Assembly: GCA_963555705.1 (NCBI GenBank)
Contig: OY743172.1
Coordinates: 21,947,446-22,011,445, forward strand
Source of the DNA: Ligustrum vulgare
Taxonomy: Eukaryota; Streptophyta; Magnoliopsida; Lamiales; Oleaceae
Length of the DNA stretch: 64,000 bases
Reading direction: 5' to 3'
A program made the position numbers and the translations under genes. Every line of letters begins with the position of its first letter. The stretch's first letter is position 1. Of the stretch, positions 35,491-47,735 are shown piece after piece. The notes below the pieces were generated by a model. It saw only the letters and a list, made by a program, of their open reading frames with translations. It did not search any database and was not told where the DNA came from.

Positions 35491-36188
35491 CTAGTGGTGA
35501 CCGTGCGTTGCACGGGTGTATTAAGAATTGTGCATCATATACTTACCAGGAAAAGAAGAATCATTATGAATTTAAATTTATTATCACAAATTCATCACAA
35601 AATGGTCATTTTTCAATCGTAAGCTCAGAAGCTCAATCTTTCTCAGTCTAGATTATTCTTTAATATTCATGCATATATCTATCAATATAACTAACTTTGG
35701 GCAATTTTAAATCGTATATTATAAATCAAGAATTAAAATATAAATCCCTTTCAGAGTGGCAAAAAATTGGAACTGAAAATCAAAGATTTTTCATAACACT
35801 GTAAAATAAATAAATAAATGAGATCACGAAGCTTCGAGAGAGACTAGAAAAGAAATGGGTAACATTGTAAAAAAAATGACATCATGATGACATCAGCCTT
35901 ATGAACAGTAAATAAATATCTATCAATATGACTAACTTTGGCCAATTTTAAATCGTATATTATAAATCAAAAATTAAAATACAAACCCCTTTCACTGTGC
36001 AAAAAATTGGAATTGTTAATCAAAGATTTTTCGTAACACTATAAAAAAAAATATGACATCACGAAGCTTCGAGAGAGACTGGAAAAAAAAGGTAACACTG
36101 TATAAAAAAAAAAAAAAAAAAAAGACATCACGATGACATCAATTTTGTGAATAGTGTTTTGGCTTCTCCTCTTTTAAAATAATTAGGA
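35491..36188 (-). mobile_element. Helitron Y (698 bp, non-autonomous)
   Basis: On the minus strand it starts TCCTAATTATTTTAAAAGAG at 36188 and ends with hairpin CCGTGC-AAC-GCACGG (plus-strand 35501-35515) and CTAG (35491-35494). Between them lies a two-copy tandem duplication of about 240 bp. It is non-coding. Its 5' end directly follows the CTAG of another Helitron end (36189-36192), and its 3' CTAG is directly followed by another TCCTAAC. Confidence 0.75.
35676..36135. repeat. Two-copy tandem duplication inside Helitron Y
   Basis: The unit starting ATCTATCAATAT(A/G)ACTAAC at about 35677 recurs at about 35916. Both run through TTTTAAATCGTATATTATAA and GAAGCTTCGAGAGAGACT to a GACATCA(T/C)GATGACATCA end. 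Confidence 0.85.
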
Positions 36189-36208
36189 CTAGTAATGCAC
36201 GTGACGAT
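36189..36208 (-). mobile_element. 3' end of Helitron X, half of the hairpin lost
   Basis: On the minus strand CGTCACGTGCATTACTAG matches the family end at 1222 (CGTCACGTGCATTGCACGTG..CTAG) but lacks the returning arm GCACGTG and the spacer. The X body extends right, and a KH-domain fragment lies in that direction. Confidence 0.55.
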
Positions 36209-36214
36209 TTATAA

Positions 36215-36388
36215 GAGCTTGTTTGGTGCATCAAAAGTTTTTACCAAAATTTTTCAAATTTAATCTCAACCATCCATTTTTGGTCAAGCCCACAATTTTT
36301 TACTTTTCAAATCAATCTAAGCCACAGATTCATCAACAAACATAAAAAATCACAAAAATCTAAAAATTTTCATGAACCAAACGGGCTC
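36215..36388. mobile_element. MITE with TAA target duplication
   Basis: Ends GAGCTTGTTTGGTGCAT and ATGAACCAAACGGGCTC are inverted repeats. The flanks are TAA on both sides (36212-36214, 36389-36391). Length 174 bp. Confidence 0.8.
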
Positions 36389-36463
36389 TAATTGTGATGA
36401 TTCGCGTAACAATGGAATTGAAAAAGACGTTATTTGAACGTAAACAATTTACGTTAAGATTAA

Positions 36464-36654
36464 GTGTGTTTGATTTTATAAATTTTTGGAAAAAAAAAAA
36501 AAAAGAATTTTGAGAAATCATGTGGTTAAAAAGTGATTTGAAAAGTAAAAAATTGTGGGCTTGACATTTTTGGATGGTTGAGATTGATTACTATAGAAAA
36601 AAGTTGTATTTTTTTTTTTTTTTTTTTTGTGAAAGTTACAGAATCAAATAAAGG
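36464..36654. mobile_element. MITE with TAA target duplication
   Basis: Ends GTGTGTTTGATTTTATAA and TTACAGAATCAAATAAAGGC are imperfect inverted repeats. The flanks are TAA (36461-36463, 36655-36657). The interior has A and T homopolymers. Confidence 0.65.
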
Positions 36655-37185
36655 CTAAGTAATTGTACTTAAGTGAAAATATAATGAAAATATGCATTCT
36701 AATGAAAATTTATGGTCAATCGACAGTACATAAAACCAAAAACTATTTTGGTCCCTACCAAACTTGAGTACTGAACAAACTACCATGCGCCAACCATTTC
36801 ATCACAAAAATAGTTTCCTACCCATTTTCATGCAAATTAAAAAATGTTAATTAATGTTGTTGAAAAAATAAATTTTACGATCACTTTTCCTAATATACCC
36901 TTAATAAATATATGTAGTTTCCCATAAAATTAAAAGAGTATAAATTTATTTAAGCTAATAAAAAAACACATTAAATAAGGGCAAAATGGAACATAAAATA
37001 TTAACTTCACTCTCAAAAAAGAAAGTGAACTATTTTTGTACGACAGACAAAAAAGAAATAGTGAACTATCTTTGTACGACGGAGGGAGTACTAACTATGG
37101 ACAAAAAATAGAAGGCTGAAACATCTTGATTAGAGTCCAATAATCATGGATTGGTAAACTATGTAGGAACCAAATTACACTTTTC

Positions 37186-37343
37186 TCAAATAAGGGAAGA
37201 ACACCTTGATCCACCAAAAAATTTCTCAGCTGCCACACTACTGCTTCCAAGGCTTTAAGAACCTTGAAAGTTTCCCCTTGTAATTCAACAATCCTTTCCT
37301 CGGAACTGGCATAAACTGGCATTTCGTTCGCAGCCTCAAACAA
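37186..37343 (-). pseudogene. KH-domain RNA-binding protein fragment (PEPPER/FLK-like)
   Basis: The minus strand encodes a part reading ASSEERIVELQGETFKVLKA, LEAVVWQLRNFLVD and GVLPLFEKS. The order of a V-Q-I-Q-G-type strand, a K-A-(V/L)E helix and LRKFLVD..VLPLFE is characteristic of the last part of a KH repeat in plant PEPPER/FLK-type proteins. Only this piece is present, and sequence on both sides is unrelated. It lies about 1 kb inside the 3' end of Helitron X, so capture by that Helitron is possible. The family call rests on recalled motifs and not on an alignment. Confidence 0.5.
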
Positions 37344-37751
37344 AGTTCGTCTACAGCCTCAAACACAGATCATCATGCAATATATCTTCTATTGAACATC
37401 ATCTCAAGCAAAACAACCGTGGACACGCCAGATCCAAGAAAGACTAAAAGAAATATTTTGCGTTGTCTTATCTACACTTGGAATCACAATATCCCCTTTT
37501 TAATAATTTTCATACAATCCTTATATGCATCAAATCCGGCCACATCAAATTACTTAAAAGAGAAATATTTTAAAAGAAGATGGTTGAAATTTAGATCGCT
37601 CTAATGTTCAATTGAAACAGTTAATTTGTGAGCAGAAGTTCCTGAGAGATCAATCAGTGTTTGTTAGATTGTCCTAATTTATGTTATCCTTCACAACATG
37701 AAACCAAATTGAAGTAACTCCCTGTTTTGAGGAGACAATAAGAAGAGTTCC

Positions 37752-37757
<6 letters not shown>

Positions 37758-37795
<38 letters not shown>
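37758..37795. repeat. (ATA)n microsatellite
   Basis: About 13 uninterrupted ATA/TAA units. Confidence 0.95.
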
Positions 37796-39653
37796 CATGA
37801 ACACATGCACATGCACACACGTGATTTTCTCATGTACAGAAATATGATATGACAGACAAGAAACCAAAAAAATTAACCTAGAGCGATTATGATATGATAA
37901 TAATTTTTAAAAAAAATAATTAAAAGTTAAAAATATAACCAAACCTACAACTATATTCCAGTTTCCATCCTGTCAAACAGAATAAAACTCAACATAATTT
38001 ACATGGAAAAGAAAAACACTATTAAGCTTTTCCATCGAGTTCTACTTAGCAATTAAAACATGCCAAAAACACAATAAACGGAGAATATGTATAGGAAAAG
38101 AACCTTGGAATTTGAGGAGATCAAGGTTGCGATTGGATTTAGAGATTTCAAGCAACTAGGACTTGATATTTGTCGGCGAGAGCAAATTCAGAGCCATGGT
38201 GTGTCACTCTACTACCAGTTGAATAATCTTACACTGTGTATTGGAAGTTGAAAATGGAAGGTTTGTAATAGTTAAAATATGTTTTGTTTATAATGGGTCT
38301 CAAATAAGGGCGAAATATGACATGACAACTCAACATGTTGTTTCATATAGTGAGGCCAAATCTAACCGTAATAAAAGAATTTTCTAAAAACCAACTGCAC
38401 ATGAAATGAAATTCAACCAAAAACTCTTACCAGAGGAAATTAAGCTAAGATATTCCAGATTGAATAAGAAGTTCCAAATTTTAGTTAGTGGAATATGACT
38501 ATCTTAGTACTATACTCAACTTAAGACCAACCATTTTTAGATTTGAGAGCATGAGAACAGATCAAAGTATTAATGAACTAAGAAAAATGTGAGGATTCTT
38601 GAGAAGCCACGCACTTAAATCCATTAAGAAAAAAATTATGAAAGTCGGCTAAGATTCTAATATGCATTTTGAACTCTCGTGTTAAGATATTTCTCCCAGT
38701 ATATATAAATTTTTTCCAAACCAAATATCCAAAATTTAGAGGTTTGTTGAATCCAATATTAATAAAAATACATGCACTACGTGTTTGTGCTCAAGTATAG
38801 TTTGGAAATTCAAGCAATTGATAAAGATAGTTGAAAACTACTGTGTTTATGTTAGATATTTCTCTCAGAATATAGAATAAACATGTTGTGTTCAGCTTGA
38901 AAAGCCATGAAGTCCCAATAAATTCTAAAGTCCAGTTGTATTTAGTTTATACTCACAACTTCATTCAAAGTTTAACTTCAAAATGATTATAAGCCTCGTA
39001 TTTGGGAAAAAATAAATAATAAACTTCAAAAATTTAAAGAGAGTAAAATAATGTCTCTAATAGCCATCAGTTTCTAACAGCAGAAACAATGAACTAAATT
39101 GTACAATGAATTTAAAGATAAAGTAACAAATGTAATGCCTAAAGTAGTATAATACCAAAAGAAGTTCTTCAGAGTGAGAGAAAAGCAAGTGGAAGAAGGA
39201 GCGTTGCAACTCCGTACAACTCATCTCAATTGTTGCGACCGCTGTCCAAATCAAGCATCCTCCTTCCGGAAAATAAGCTATTTGTCCATACCAAACATAA
39301 TAAATCCACAACTTTATCTTTTAGCAGTAGCATAATACTAAAATAATTCATAAAAGTAAAGCTTAATTCTTTTCACCTTTTCATTTTAATTTTTTCATCT
39401 AATTAAAATGCCCACGTACCAAATCAATATAACAATCTCATCATATCTGAATTTTATGTGCTCCAAGAAAACAATCAATTTAATACTATAAATCAAGAAA
39501 ATTTACAATAACCAGTATTTCACATCCAAGAAATTGTGGTAAAGAAAGCTACCATGTACACACACTTAAAAATATGCTTGAACAAAGCATTTTGAACTGC
39601 CACATATTCAAAGGACGTGGTATTTTATAATATTTATATGCACTTATCATCGT
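37796..39653. other. Gene-less stretch
   Basis: AT-rich. A minus-strand piece starting MALNLLSPTNIKS near 38194 looks like an N-terminal exon but has an early stop and no recognisable family. No other candidate exon was seen. Confidence 0.35.
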
Positions 39654-39661
39654 GTATTTAA

Positions 39662-40003
39662 TAGAGATGGCAAAAAAATTCGATCCGCTCCACTGATCCG
39701 ATCCGATCCGATAAAATGCCGATCCACAGAGCAGATCGGGGTGGGTCAACGGATCGGGGCGGATCGGGACCGATCCACCCCGAGTAATTAAAAAAAAATT
39801 AATAAAAAAATAATTTTTTAAAATTTTTTAAAAAAAGATTTAGTTTAAATTATATATAAAAAAATTAAAAAAAAAAAAAAAGTCGTCGTGGATTGGGAGG
39901 TTGATCTGCCCCGACTCGACCCGAAGAATGGCGGATCTGGATCTGTTGAAATAATTTCGGGGCAGGGCGAATCGGGGCCCGATCCTCCCCGTTGCCAACT
40001 ATA
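39662..40003. mobile_element. hAT-type MITE with 8-bp target duplication
   Basis: Ends TAGAGATGGCAA and TTGCCAACTATA are inverted repeats matching at 10 of 12 positions. An exact 8-bp duplication GTATTTAA flanks it (39654-39661 and 40004-40011). The subterminal parts are rich in GATCCG/CGGATC and GGATCGGGGC repeats. The centre is A-rich. Non-coding. Confidence 0.85.
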
Positions 40004-40011
40004 GTATTTAA

Positions 40012-41925
40012 ATACTTGTACAGTAGATGGTTGGACTCTGGTTTCAGTAGTGACTATGGCAATTGTTGCAACATTTACAGTTTCCACGCTGTTATGTACA
40101 CTGCTCATGATATATATACTACCTTGTCATCATAAAGATAAAAGGAAGAGACTCAAAATCAATTGAACAAGAAATAAAAATATTGAAATTCTAGAAAAAA
40201 ATATAGAGCAATAAGACGCCAAAAAAAGTATAATCAAATGTCAACACAGAATGAGACCCTATCATCCTAAATATTATATTTGCACGAAAGGATTAGACAA
40301 TACAAGGAAAATACATTTCTTTGAAGAAAGAGCATATAAATCTTACACTTTAAACAATGTAGGTTCCATAATTTTATTTATTTATTTATTTATTTTATTA
40401 TTATTATTATTTTTTATATTCTGACATCTTATATAGTAGTCCATGCATGACATACTCAAATTTATCTAGAAGTGATTTTTGTTTTCCCTGCAAAGAGTAA
40501 AATATTCATCATTCAGAAAAATTCATAATATGTCTATACTATCCAAGATCTCCTTAAATGCGGTTTTCTAAATAGGAGTAATTCACATAGAATAGATAAT
40601 CTTAAAGACTATAATTTGATAGCTCGTGTACAAAGAATGAAAAGAAAGTAAACCACAGAAAAATAGCCAATAATAGTCCAAGTATCTGAATTGAGAATAT
40701 GCGATACCACAATCCTATATTTTGGAAAATAGTTGTTTAGGGGTTGAAAAAGAATTTGAAGAAAGAAAAAACAAAAGAGAGATACACTGACCTTTCATGA
40801 ACCCCGAAAAGTGCCTCTCTGCACAACAAAGAAATCATAGTTCATTCAATTTTGCAACAAACTCATTTCTCAAAATGAAATAATGCATTTTTAATGTAAC
40901 TTTGAATAAAACACAATTCAATTCTACAAATAAAATGAAGGTAGTGGTTTTCATCGCCCAGTGATTCCTCAAAACACAATATAATGATTGGGCCAAAAAG
41001 TGATATAATAGATTCCACTCATTTTCAATAAAACATTACAGTAAATATATATGGAATTGGTTTCCATCGAAAAGTCAAGTCTTCATATAATTTTGCTAAC
41101 AATTATCATGTACAAAAATCATCAGATCCCATGAATATGAAATATGGCGGATCACCTATGGGCTTCAACTGCAGAACCTCTACCTACAAACAAGATCGAA
41201 GCCGTTATCCGGGGCGAGGTAGAGGTTCTAAAACCTGATGCTCAAAAATTGGGTGCTCAAAGGATGAATAGAACGTCATCTTGGATATAATTTATAGGCA
41301 AATTGAGTCAAGATTCAAGGAAACAATAGCTAGATTAAAATAAAAAAAGTAAAGAAAAACAGAGATCAATCACACCTATGGTCTTCCAAAACTTGCTAAA
41401 ATCACATAACAATGAAATCCTTGAATAATAAAAACAAGAAGAATATACTTGAAGCTCGAATACTCTTACCAATAGAAATTTCGTTCTCGAATGAACAACA
41501 AACCGCGAACCCAGACCTGGAAGAACACAAATCGTCGAAATAAGGTTGAAAATATTAGTTGAAGAGAACCTATATTACCGAAATCCAGCTAAACCTCAAA
41601 AATCAGCTTGCCTTGATCATGAAGAACTCGCGATTGGAGAAGGCAGTAAGCTATTAAAACTGATTTTGTCTCGAAGAACAAAGTTCAACACCCAAAAAAC
41701 ATACTACACTGAAGAAGAAAAATATTCGAAACAACCCATTTGAGATTTCGATGTGGGACCCCAAACCCAAACAAATCATAGATCTCTACAAAAAAAAAAA
41801 AAAAAAAAAGGGAAAGGAAAGGAATAAACTAATCGATGACTACGAGAGGGTAAAAACCGTAACTCTGGCCAGAAGTTTCTGGAAACTGATATAGAAATGT
41901 CGTTGGTGTCTGTTTTATTTTTCTA
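40012..41925. other. Gene-less stretch before a Helitron 3' end
   Basis: No domain-bearing exon was recognised. It includes (TTTA)n/(TTA)n tracts near 40373-40412 and a poly-A run near 41790. Confidence 0.4.
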
Positions 41926-41965
41926 CTAGTGAATTAACACGTGCATTGTACGAGACGGATTATAT
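41926..41965 (-). mobile_element. 3' end of a Helitron carrying the RPA1-like remnant
   Basis: On the minus strand the stem CGTACAATGCACG (plus-strand about 41941-41953, one mismatch) is followed by TGTTAATTCA and CTAG (41926-41929), then T. The RPA1-like pseudogene starts about 0.9 kb inside and reads toward this end, so both are probably one element. The 5' end was not located. Confidence 0.6.
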
Positions 41966-42285
41966 TTGTGATTAACTGAGTGCTATTATAAAAGGAGATA
42001 AACTTTTTTGAAACGAAGTGGTAAAATGCTATTTGAATGTAGATTTGAGTATTAATATTAGTAGCTAGACTCATAGAAACACATTAGTATTAATGACATT
42101 CAATTTGGTGTTTGTTGAAAGGTTATAGGAAAAATGAAAACTTAAAAGGAGAGGAGAATTTAAAGCTTATATAGAAGATACCTGAAGATATGAATGAGAA
42201 GTGGAATTCAGTGAAAATAAAGAATGAACAATGAACCTTACAAGTTAATTTTGCTGAGAGGTATTTCTAAAATATACATATGAAT

Positions 42286-42722
42286 TATAAAAGATAGGAC
42301 ACACGAGCATGTTATGAGAATATAAACAGAAAGAAAATAGAGCTGCTGCCATTGAACAAAAGTTATATTAACAGGATGTCTAATGGTTTCCATCCATTAG
42401 AGCAAAAACTTGTACAGAATCACACAAAGTTTTGTCATATTCAATCTGGCCTGTTGACATTTAGTAATACATAGTGAAAGTCAAAAAATTATAAACCTGG
42501 ATATGAATTATAAAAGATAGGACACACAAGTATGTTATGAGAATATAAACAGAAGGAAAATAGAGCTGCTACCATTGAACAAAAGTTATATTAACAGGAT
42601 GTGTGATTCTAATAGTTTCCATCCATTAGAGCAAAAACTTGTACAGAATCACACAAAGTTTTATCATGTTCAATCTGGCATGTTGACATTTAGTAATACA
42701 CAGCCAATGAAAGTCAGAAAAT
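42286..42722. repeat. Two-copy tandem duplication (unit about 215 bp)
   Basis: The unit starting ATTATAAAAGATAGGACACA at about 42286 recurs at about 42508. Both contain CCATCCATTAGAGCAAAAAC and CACACAAAGTTTT and end near GACATTTAGTAATACA. Confidence 0.85.
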
Positions 42723-43887
42723 TAAAAACCTGGAGTTTTCAAAGTACAAAATATTAGAATTTAAGCTCGATGAAAATCTACATTCGTTAAAAGAGATTCT
42801 AATCGAGCTTGTCATTCAATTTTCTTTGTTGGTGATGACGCGGTCTCGACTGGGAACAAGGAGCGTTTAGCTGGAGGTGAGGAAGAAGAATGAGTAATAG
42901 CTGTGTTTGAGTTGGTCGAGTATGAGATTATGGAAGACTGCCCAGCATTTGTTGCTGTGTGGGATTCCTTGAACTTGCTCGGTATATATTTCTCATGAGA
43001 GATAACTTCAAATTTATGATTAGAATTCTCTAAGAACATGATCTGTGTTTTCCCACGATCGTTAGGTCTTTGTGTCGTTGCAATTGCTTTGACATAGAAA
43101 ATGTACTGATCATCTATGTTGAGCCTTAAGTTTCCTTCATCGATCATTCAGCCTCTGTAGGAGCAAATTGACTTGGTTAATGTCAGTTATATATGTTTAA
43201 GAAAATATATACAAAAGTATTATGGAATTTACATTGAAGTACTCACCCCCTTAGAAATTCCCAAAAGTTTAAAAGCTGAAGATAATCCTCTGCAACTTCT
43301 CCCATGAGTGAGGCTGCTAACTTTCCAGTTTCATCCTCAATAAAAATATCAGCTCTTGCTCTATACGACATTAAACATTAGTTAAAATTCTTGTATCTTA
43401 CATTTTTGTTTTTATTTATTTTCCTATTAATTGATTATTTTATATTTACCAAAATGCTAATTGTGAATTCTAATAGGAGGGCAGTTTTAAAATTTCTATA
43501 TGAAACAACACATTTCAATCAACAATATCTATATTCTGTATGATTTTAAGGCTGCTTAATTTATTTAGATCATACAGTTTAACACTTTTATTAGTAATGT
43601 GATATGTATTTATTTTAATAAGTTTAGAAAAGGAACCACTGAAATAAGTTATATTACAAGAGTAGTAAGATATTGGATAATGTTTGGATTAAAATCTATT
43701 TTAGGTGCAAGTAAATATTGTTCAATTTCAGAGGAGAAAAATGTATTGGTAAGTTTTGTACTTGAAAAATATAATAGATAAATTTAGACTAAATGAGCAT
43801 GAATTGTCAATTTTTTTCATGAAAAATATTTAGGGATCCTTTAATGTGCACAAATAAAAATTGGTTAAGCTACTAATATGTCCAATA

Positions 43888-43920
43888 CTAGTTTTATCAC
43901 CCGTGCGATGCACGATATTA
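43888..43920 (-). mobile_element. Helitron 3' end inside an RPA1-like intron
   Basis: On the minus strand hairpin CGTGCATCGCACG (plus-strand 43902-43914), then GGTGATAAAA, CTAG (43888-43891) and T. The hairpin is the same as in the Helitron ending at 51234. The body should extend right within the intron (before about 45570). Its TC end was not fixed. Confidence 0.65.
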
Positions 43921-44510
43921 GATATAAAAGATAATATTATATTATAATAACTATCAAAATTTTACAAATAATATAACTAATTTAAATTATAATAGCTTAT
44001 TTGAAAAGTAAAAGTCAATTTACATATTTAAATAATAAATGATTGTTATTTACATATAGTAATTATAATAAAATATACAAATAACAATAACATTATATTA
44101 TTACTACTTTGTTTTGATTGTGTATAATATACTTTAAAGGCGACCCTTGTTTGATACCTATTATTCAAAATCTTATTTTTTTTCATACTCATTTTCAATC
44201 ACATGTTGAATCAATAAGCCCCTGTAACACAATTTTAATACTGATAGAGACGCATATAATTTATAATATTATGAAAAATGAATAAATAAAATACCTCATT
44301 AAATTATAATTTTAATACTTCTAGCAGTAAATATCAATATTAACGTTAATAATAAAAAAAATAATCATGGTAACTATAATCAAAATATACAAATAACAAT
44401 TATTATTACTTTCTTTTGATTGTGTTTGATATATTTTAAAGCCTTTGTTTTGTATCTATTATTAAAAACCTCTTTTTTTATACTTATCTTCAATCACACG
44501 TTCTATCAAT

Positions 44511-44838
44511 CTATGATGCACCGATACGGACACGTCGACACGCAATTTTTTTAAAAAGTACCGACAAGACACGTTGTCAACACGTTAATTAAAATATATT
44601 TAAAATTCTTCATTTATATAGCATAAGTTTTAGTTTTATACTTGTTTTTAATTTTGCTTGTGAACTTTTTTAACTTTTAATATTTATTTGTTATTTTATA
44701 ATAATTTTGAGTTAAAATATATATGATTTTTCTTAAAAAGAAAAAAGAATGACCATTGCAGAGTGTCGGAGGAGTGTTGTATCAGACACGTGTGGGACAC
44801 GGACACATTACCCTAGTTGAAGTGTCCGTGCTACAAAA
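44511..44838. mobile_element. hAT-like MITE with 8-bp target duplication
   Basis: Flanked by exact CTATCAAT on both sides (44503-44510 and 44839-44846). The ends CTATGATGCACCGATACGGACAC and GTGTCCGTGCTACAAAA are imperfect inverted repeats sharing GTGTCCGT/ACGGACAC and TGC(A/T)(C/A)C parts. Interior AT-rich and non-coding. Confidence 0.7.
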
Positions 44839-47226
44839 CTATCAATAAGCCCTTGTTTGATATCCATTAAAAAGAACTCATTTTTTTCAATACTCAATTT
44901 TAACCACACATTTTAACAAAAAACAATTCAACACATAAACCCAAACTTTTCTCTCATTTCAACTACATAATTAATATCTTATCAATCACTGTTCAAGACT
45001 ATTTTTTTCCCAAACAATGAAAATCAAATAGGCACAATATAATCTATGTATAAACTAAAAAAGATTCCATGCTATTAATCACATATTCTCCAAAAAATTT
45101 ATTATTACAAAGCAAAAAACCATGTTTTATATCTCCATTTTTTTGACAATTATATCTCCGCTTTTAAAAACACATTTTACTTAAAAAAACACAAATAATC
45201 AAAATTATAATTCAAAATTGGCCGACGAACAAAGATGATGTGATAAGTGCTTTCTTCCACAACATGTGTTCACCTAATAATTGCAAACACAATTCACTCA
45301 ATCCATCATGTTGACAACCTTGACTAATTTCAATTGTATACCTTTTGACCGATGGATATTAACTTCAACTACAACAGAAATTGGCACAACTTTAATTTTT
45401 ATTTTTTTTCCTCCTCCTTGGCAAGATTCTTGGGCAAAAGTTGTTTGTCACTTTGCTCATTTAATATATTAACCGAGAAGGTGGAGACACTTATTTTTAT
45501 GTAGAATGTAATTGTATGAAAGCAACCATTTTTCAATTTATTTGAAGCAGATAAAAGGCTGGTTGCAAAATTTACCTAGGCAATGCTATAACATTTGATG
45601 TGTTGTAGTAGCGGCAATCATAACTTTCTCTTGCTGTTGATGCACCTGATGATCTATAGTAGAGGGAACAACCCATATACCAAAATGGATCACTATTCAT
45701 TTTGATTGTTGCAACACCCTTAATCCAGAAACGGGTTTGTTGAAACTATAAGCAAAAGATAAACATTACATAATTTAGTTATATGAATGATACAGTAAAT
45801 CTTAAGATTTTTTTTTTTTTTTTTTAAAATAAAATCTTTAGATTCTATGTATACCGTTTCTGCAGCCTTATGTACATCCTGAATTGATGTGAAGCGTGTG
45901 TCCTGTAGAGCTGTGATCTTTGTTGGGGGTAAAGTATGGCTTCGATGAAGTTATTTCTGTTATCCTTTCGGAGTTATCTTGGATCCTATCATATGGACAA
46001 TAGGTAGTGTTAGAAATGTGAAAAATATAGTAACGGATTTGCAAAAAATTTAATAAACAATTTCATGTGGTTTACCATTTTTTGGTATTCAATAACTTCA
46101 TTGAACGGAAAGTTTATGTAGAAGAAGGAATTAGAAGGTGTGATAAAGAGAGACCTAAAAGTAATAATTTGGTTAGAATATTGTTGAGTATTGAACATTA
46201 ATTAATAATTAGAGGTAAAAATTTAAGTGTTTGCGAAGTGTATTTAGATTAGATAGAAGAATATATCGTTGAATGAAGTGACTTGAAACTGTGTTGCAAT
46301 GATCACAGGTGTTTTTGGCAACAGACGAATGATTTCTTGACATTCATTATCAATGAAGGAAGACCACATTGTTAAAGTAGTTGTACTGAATCTGTCAAAA
46401 CAGATTTTCTATCATTTAATAAGGTGGAGACAAACTTGTTTATACAAATTTGAGTTCCTTTTTATTATATAAGTGGAATCTATAGAGACTTACTCTTTGT
46501 TCACTAAAATAACATCACACACAGTAGTTTGATTGCCAGTTTTTGTGTAAAATGGTCTCTTTGGCTTCACATCAAGCACCATTGCAATAATACCTGAAAT
46601 GAGTAAGATTTAATAGTGAGTAGACCATATATGTTTAACCTTGCAAGAATAATTTACTTTCTATGCATACAAGCATGGGAAAAAGTTATAATATAAAGTG
46701 CTTGCTTCTAAATGCAGTTAATATTAATATTATTTTATTAAATAAAATGGAGGACTATATTTGTGTAAACTTGTCAGTAGATTAATAGTTTGAGTAATTT
46801 TTAAATATACTGGAACATGATGAGATATGTAACTACGTGGAAAGAGGAGAAGAAGTTAAAATATTCTAAGAAAATGACTATGTAATAGAAATGTCTGTAA
46901 GTGAAAAATAGAGGAACATACCAATTTGTTTGGTTTTTTCATCCATATAATTTCTCAAGTCTGAGAAAGGAGAAAACTTTAATTCGTTGAAGATCATTTC
47001 ATGATGTAGTTCATCAAGTTTTTATACTCTTGTCATCCTAGATAGAGTCCATTGTAGTTCTCCATCAGATTTCTTATATTTGTCTGGTGTTAGTCTCACG
47101 AATGCATTGGAAATGAGGTATGTGTTTCCCAGCAGAAGAACAGTTTCAAATGCAAGGATGTGGTGATCTCATATCATTCCCTTAACAATATTACCCTGAA
47201 AGAAGAAAGGAAGTTACATTTATATA

Positions 47227-47735
47227 TAATAAAATAAGTTATCAGAAGAAAGAAAAACAAATGCATAGCTGGAAAAGCTTTTGGATAAGTGTGAAAAAAA
47301 AAAAATTAAATTAGCAAAGAAAGGAAAAGAAAGGAGATAGAAACAGACTGGAGAATTTATTATAAAATTCAAACTGGTTTGTGTTTTACATGCAATAATA
47401 ACACTTACATAAGTATGTAATGTGAGAGAAAAGAAGTTATTAATTTTATAAAAAATATTTTACAGTGTATTATAAGAATAAGTTATCTCAAAAGAAATGA
47501 CAACAAATTCGAAGCTGGAAAAGTTTTTGGATAGGTTTGAAAATGTAAAAAATAAAAAATAAAAAATAAAAAAATTAGCAAAGAAAGGAAAAGAAAGGGG
47601 TTAGAAACAGGCATGAGAATTTATTATAAAATTCAAACTGATTTTGTGTTTTACTTACAATAATAACATTTATATAAGTATGTAATGTGAGACAAAAGAA
47701 GCTATTAATTTTATAAAAATATTTTGTAGTGATTA
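47227..47735. repeat. Two-copy tandem duplication (unit about 245 bp)
   Basis: The unit with AATAAGTTATC, GCTGGAAAAG, AGCAAAGAAAGGAAAAGAAAG and ATTTATTATAAAATTCAAAC occurs at about 47231 and again at about 47478. It lies in the first intron of the RPA1-like remnant. Confidence 0.85.
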
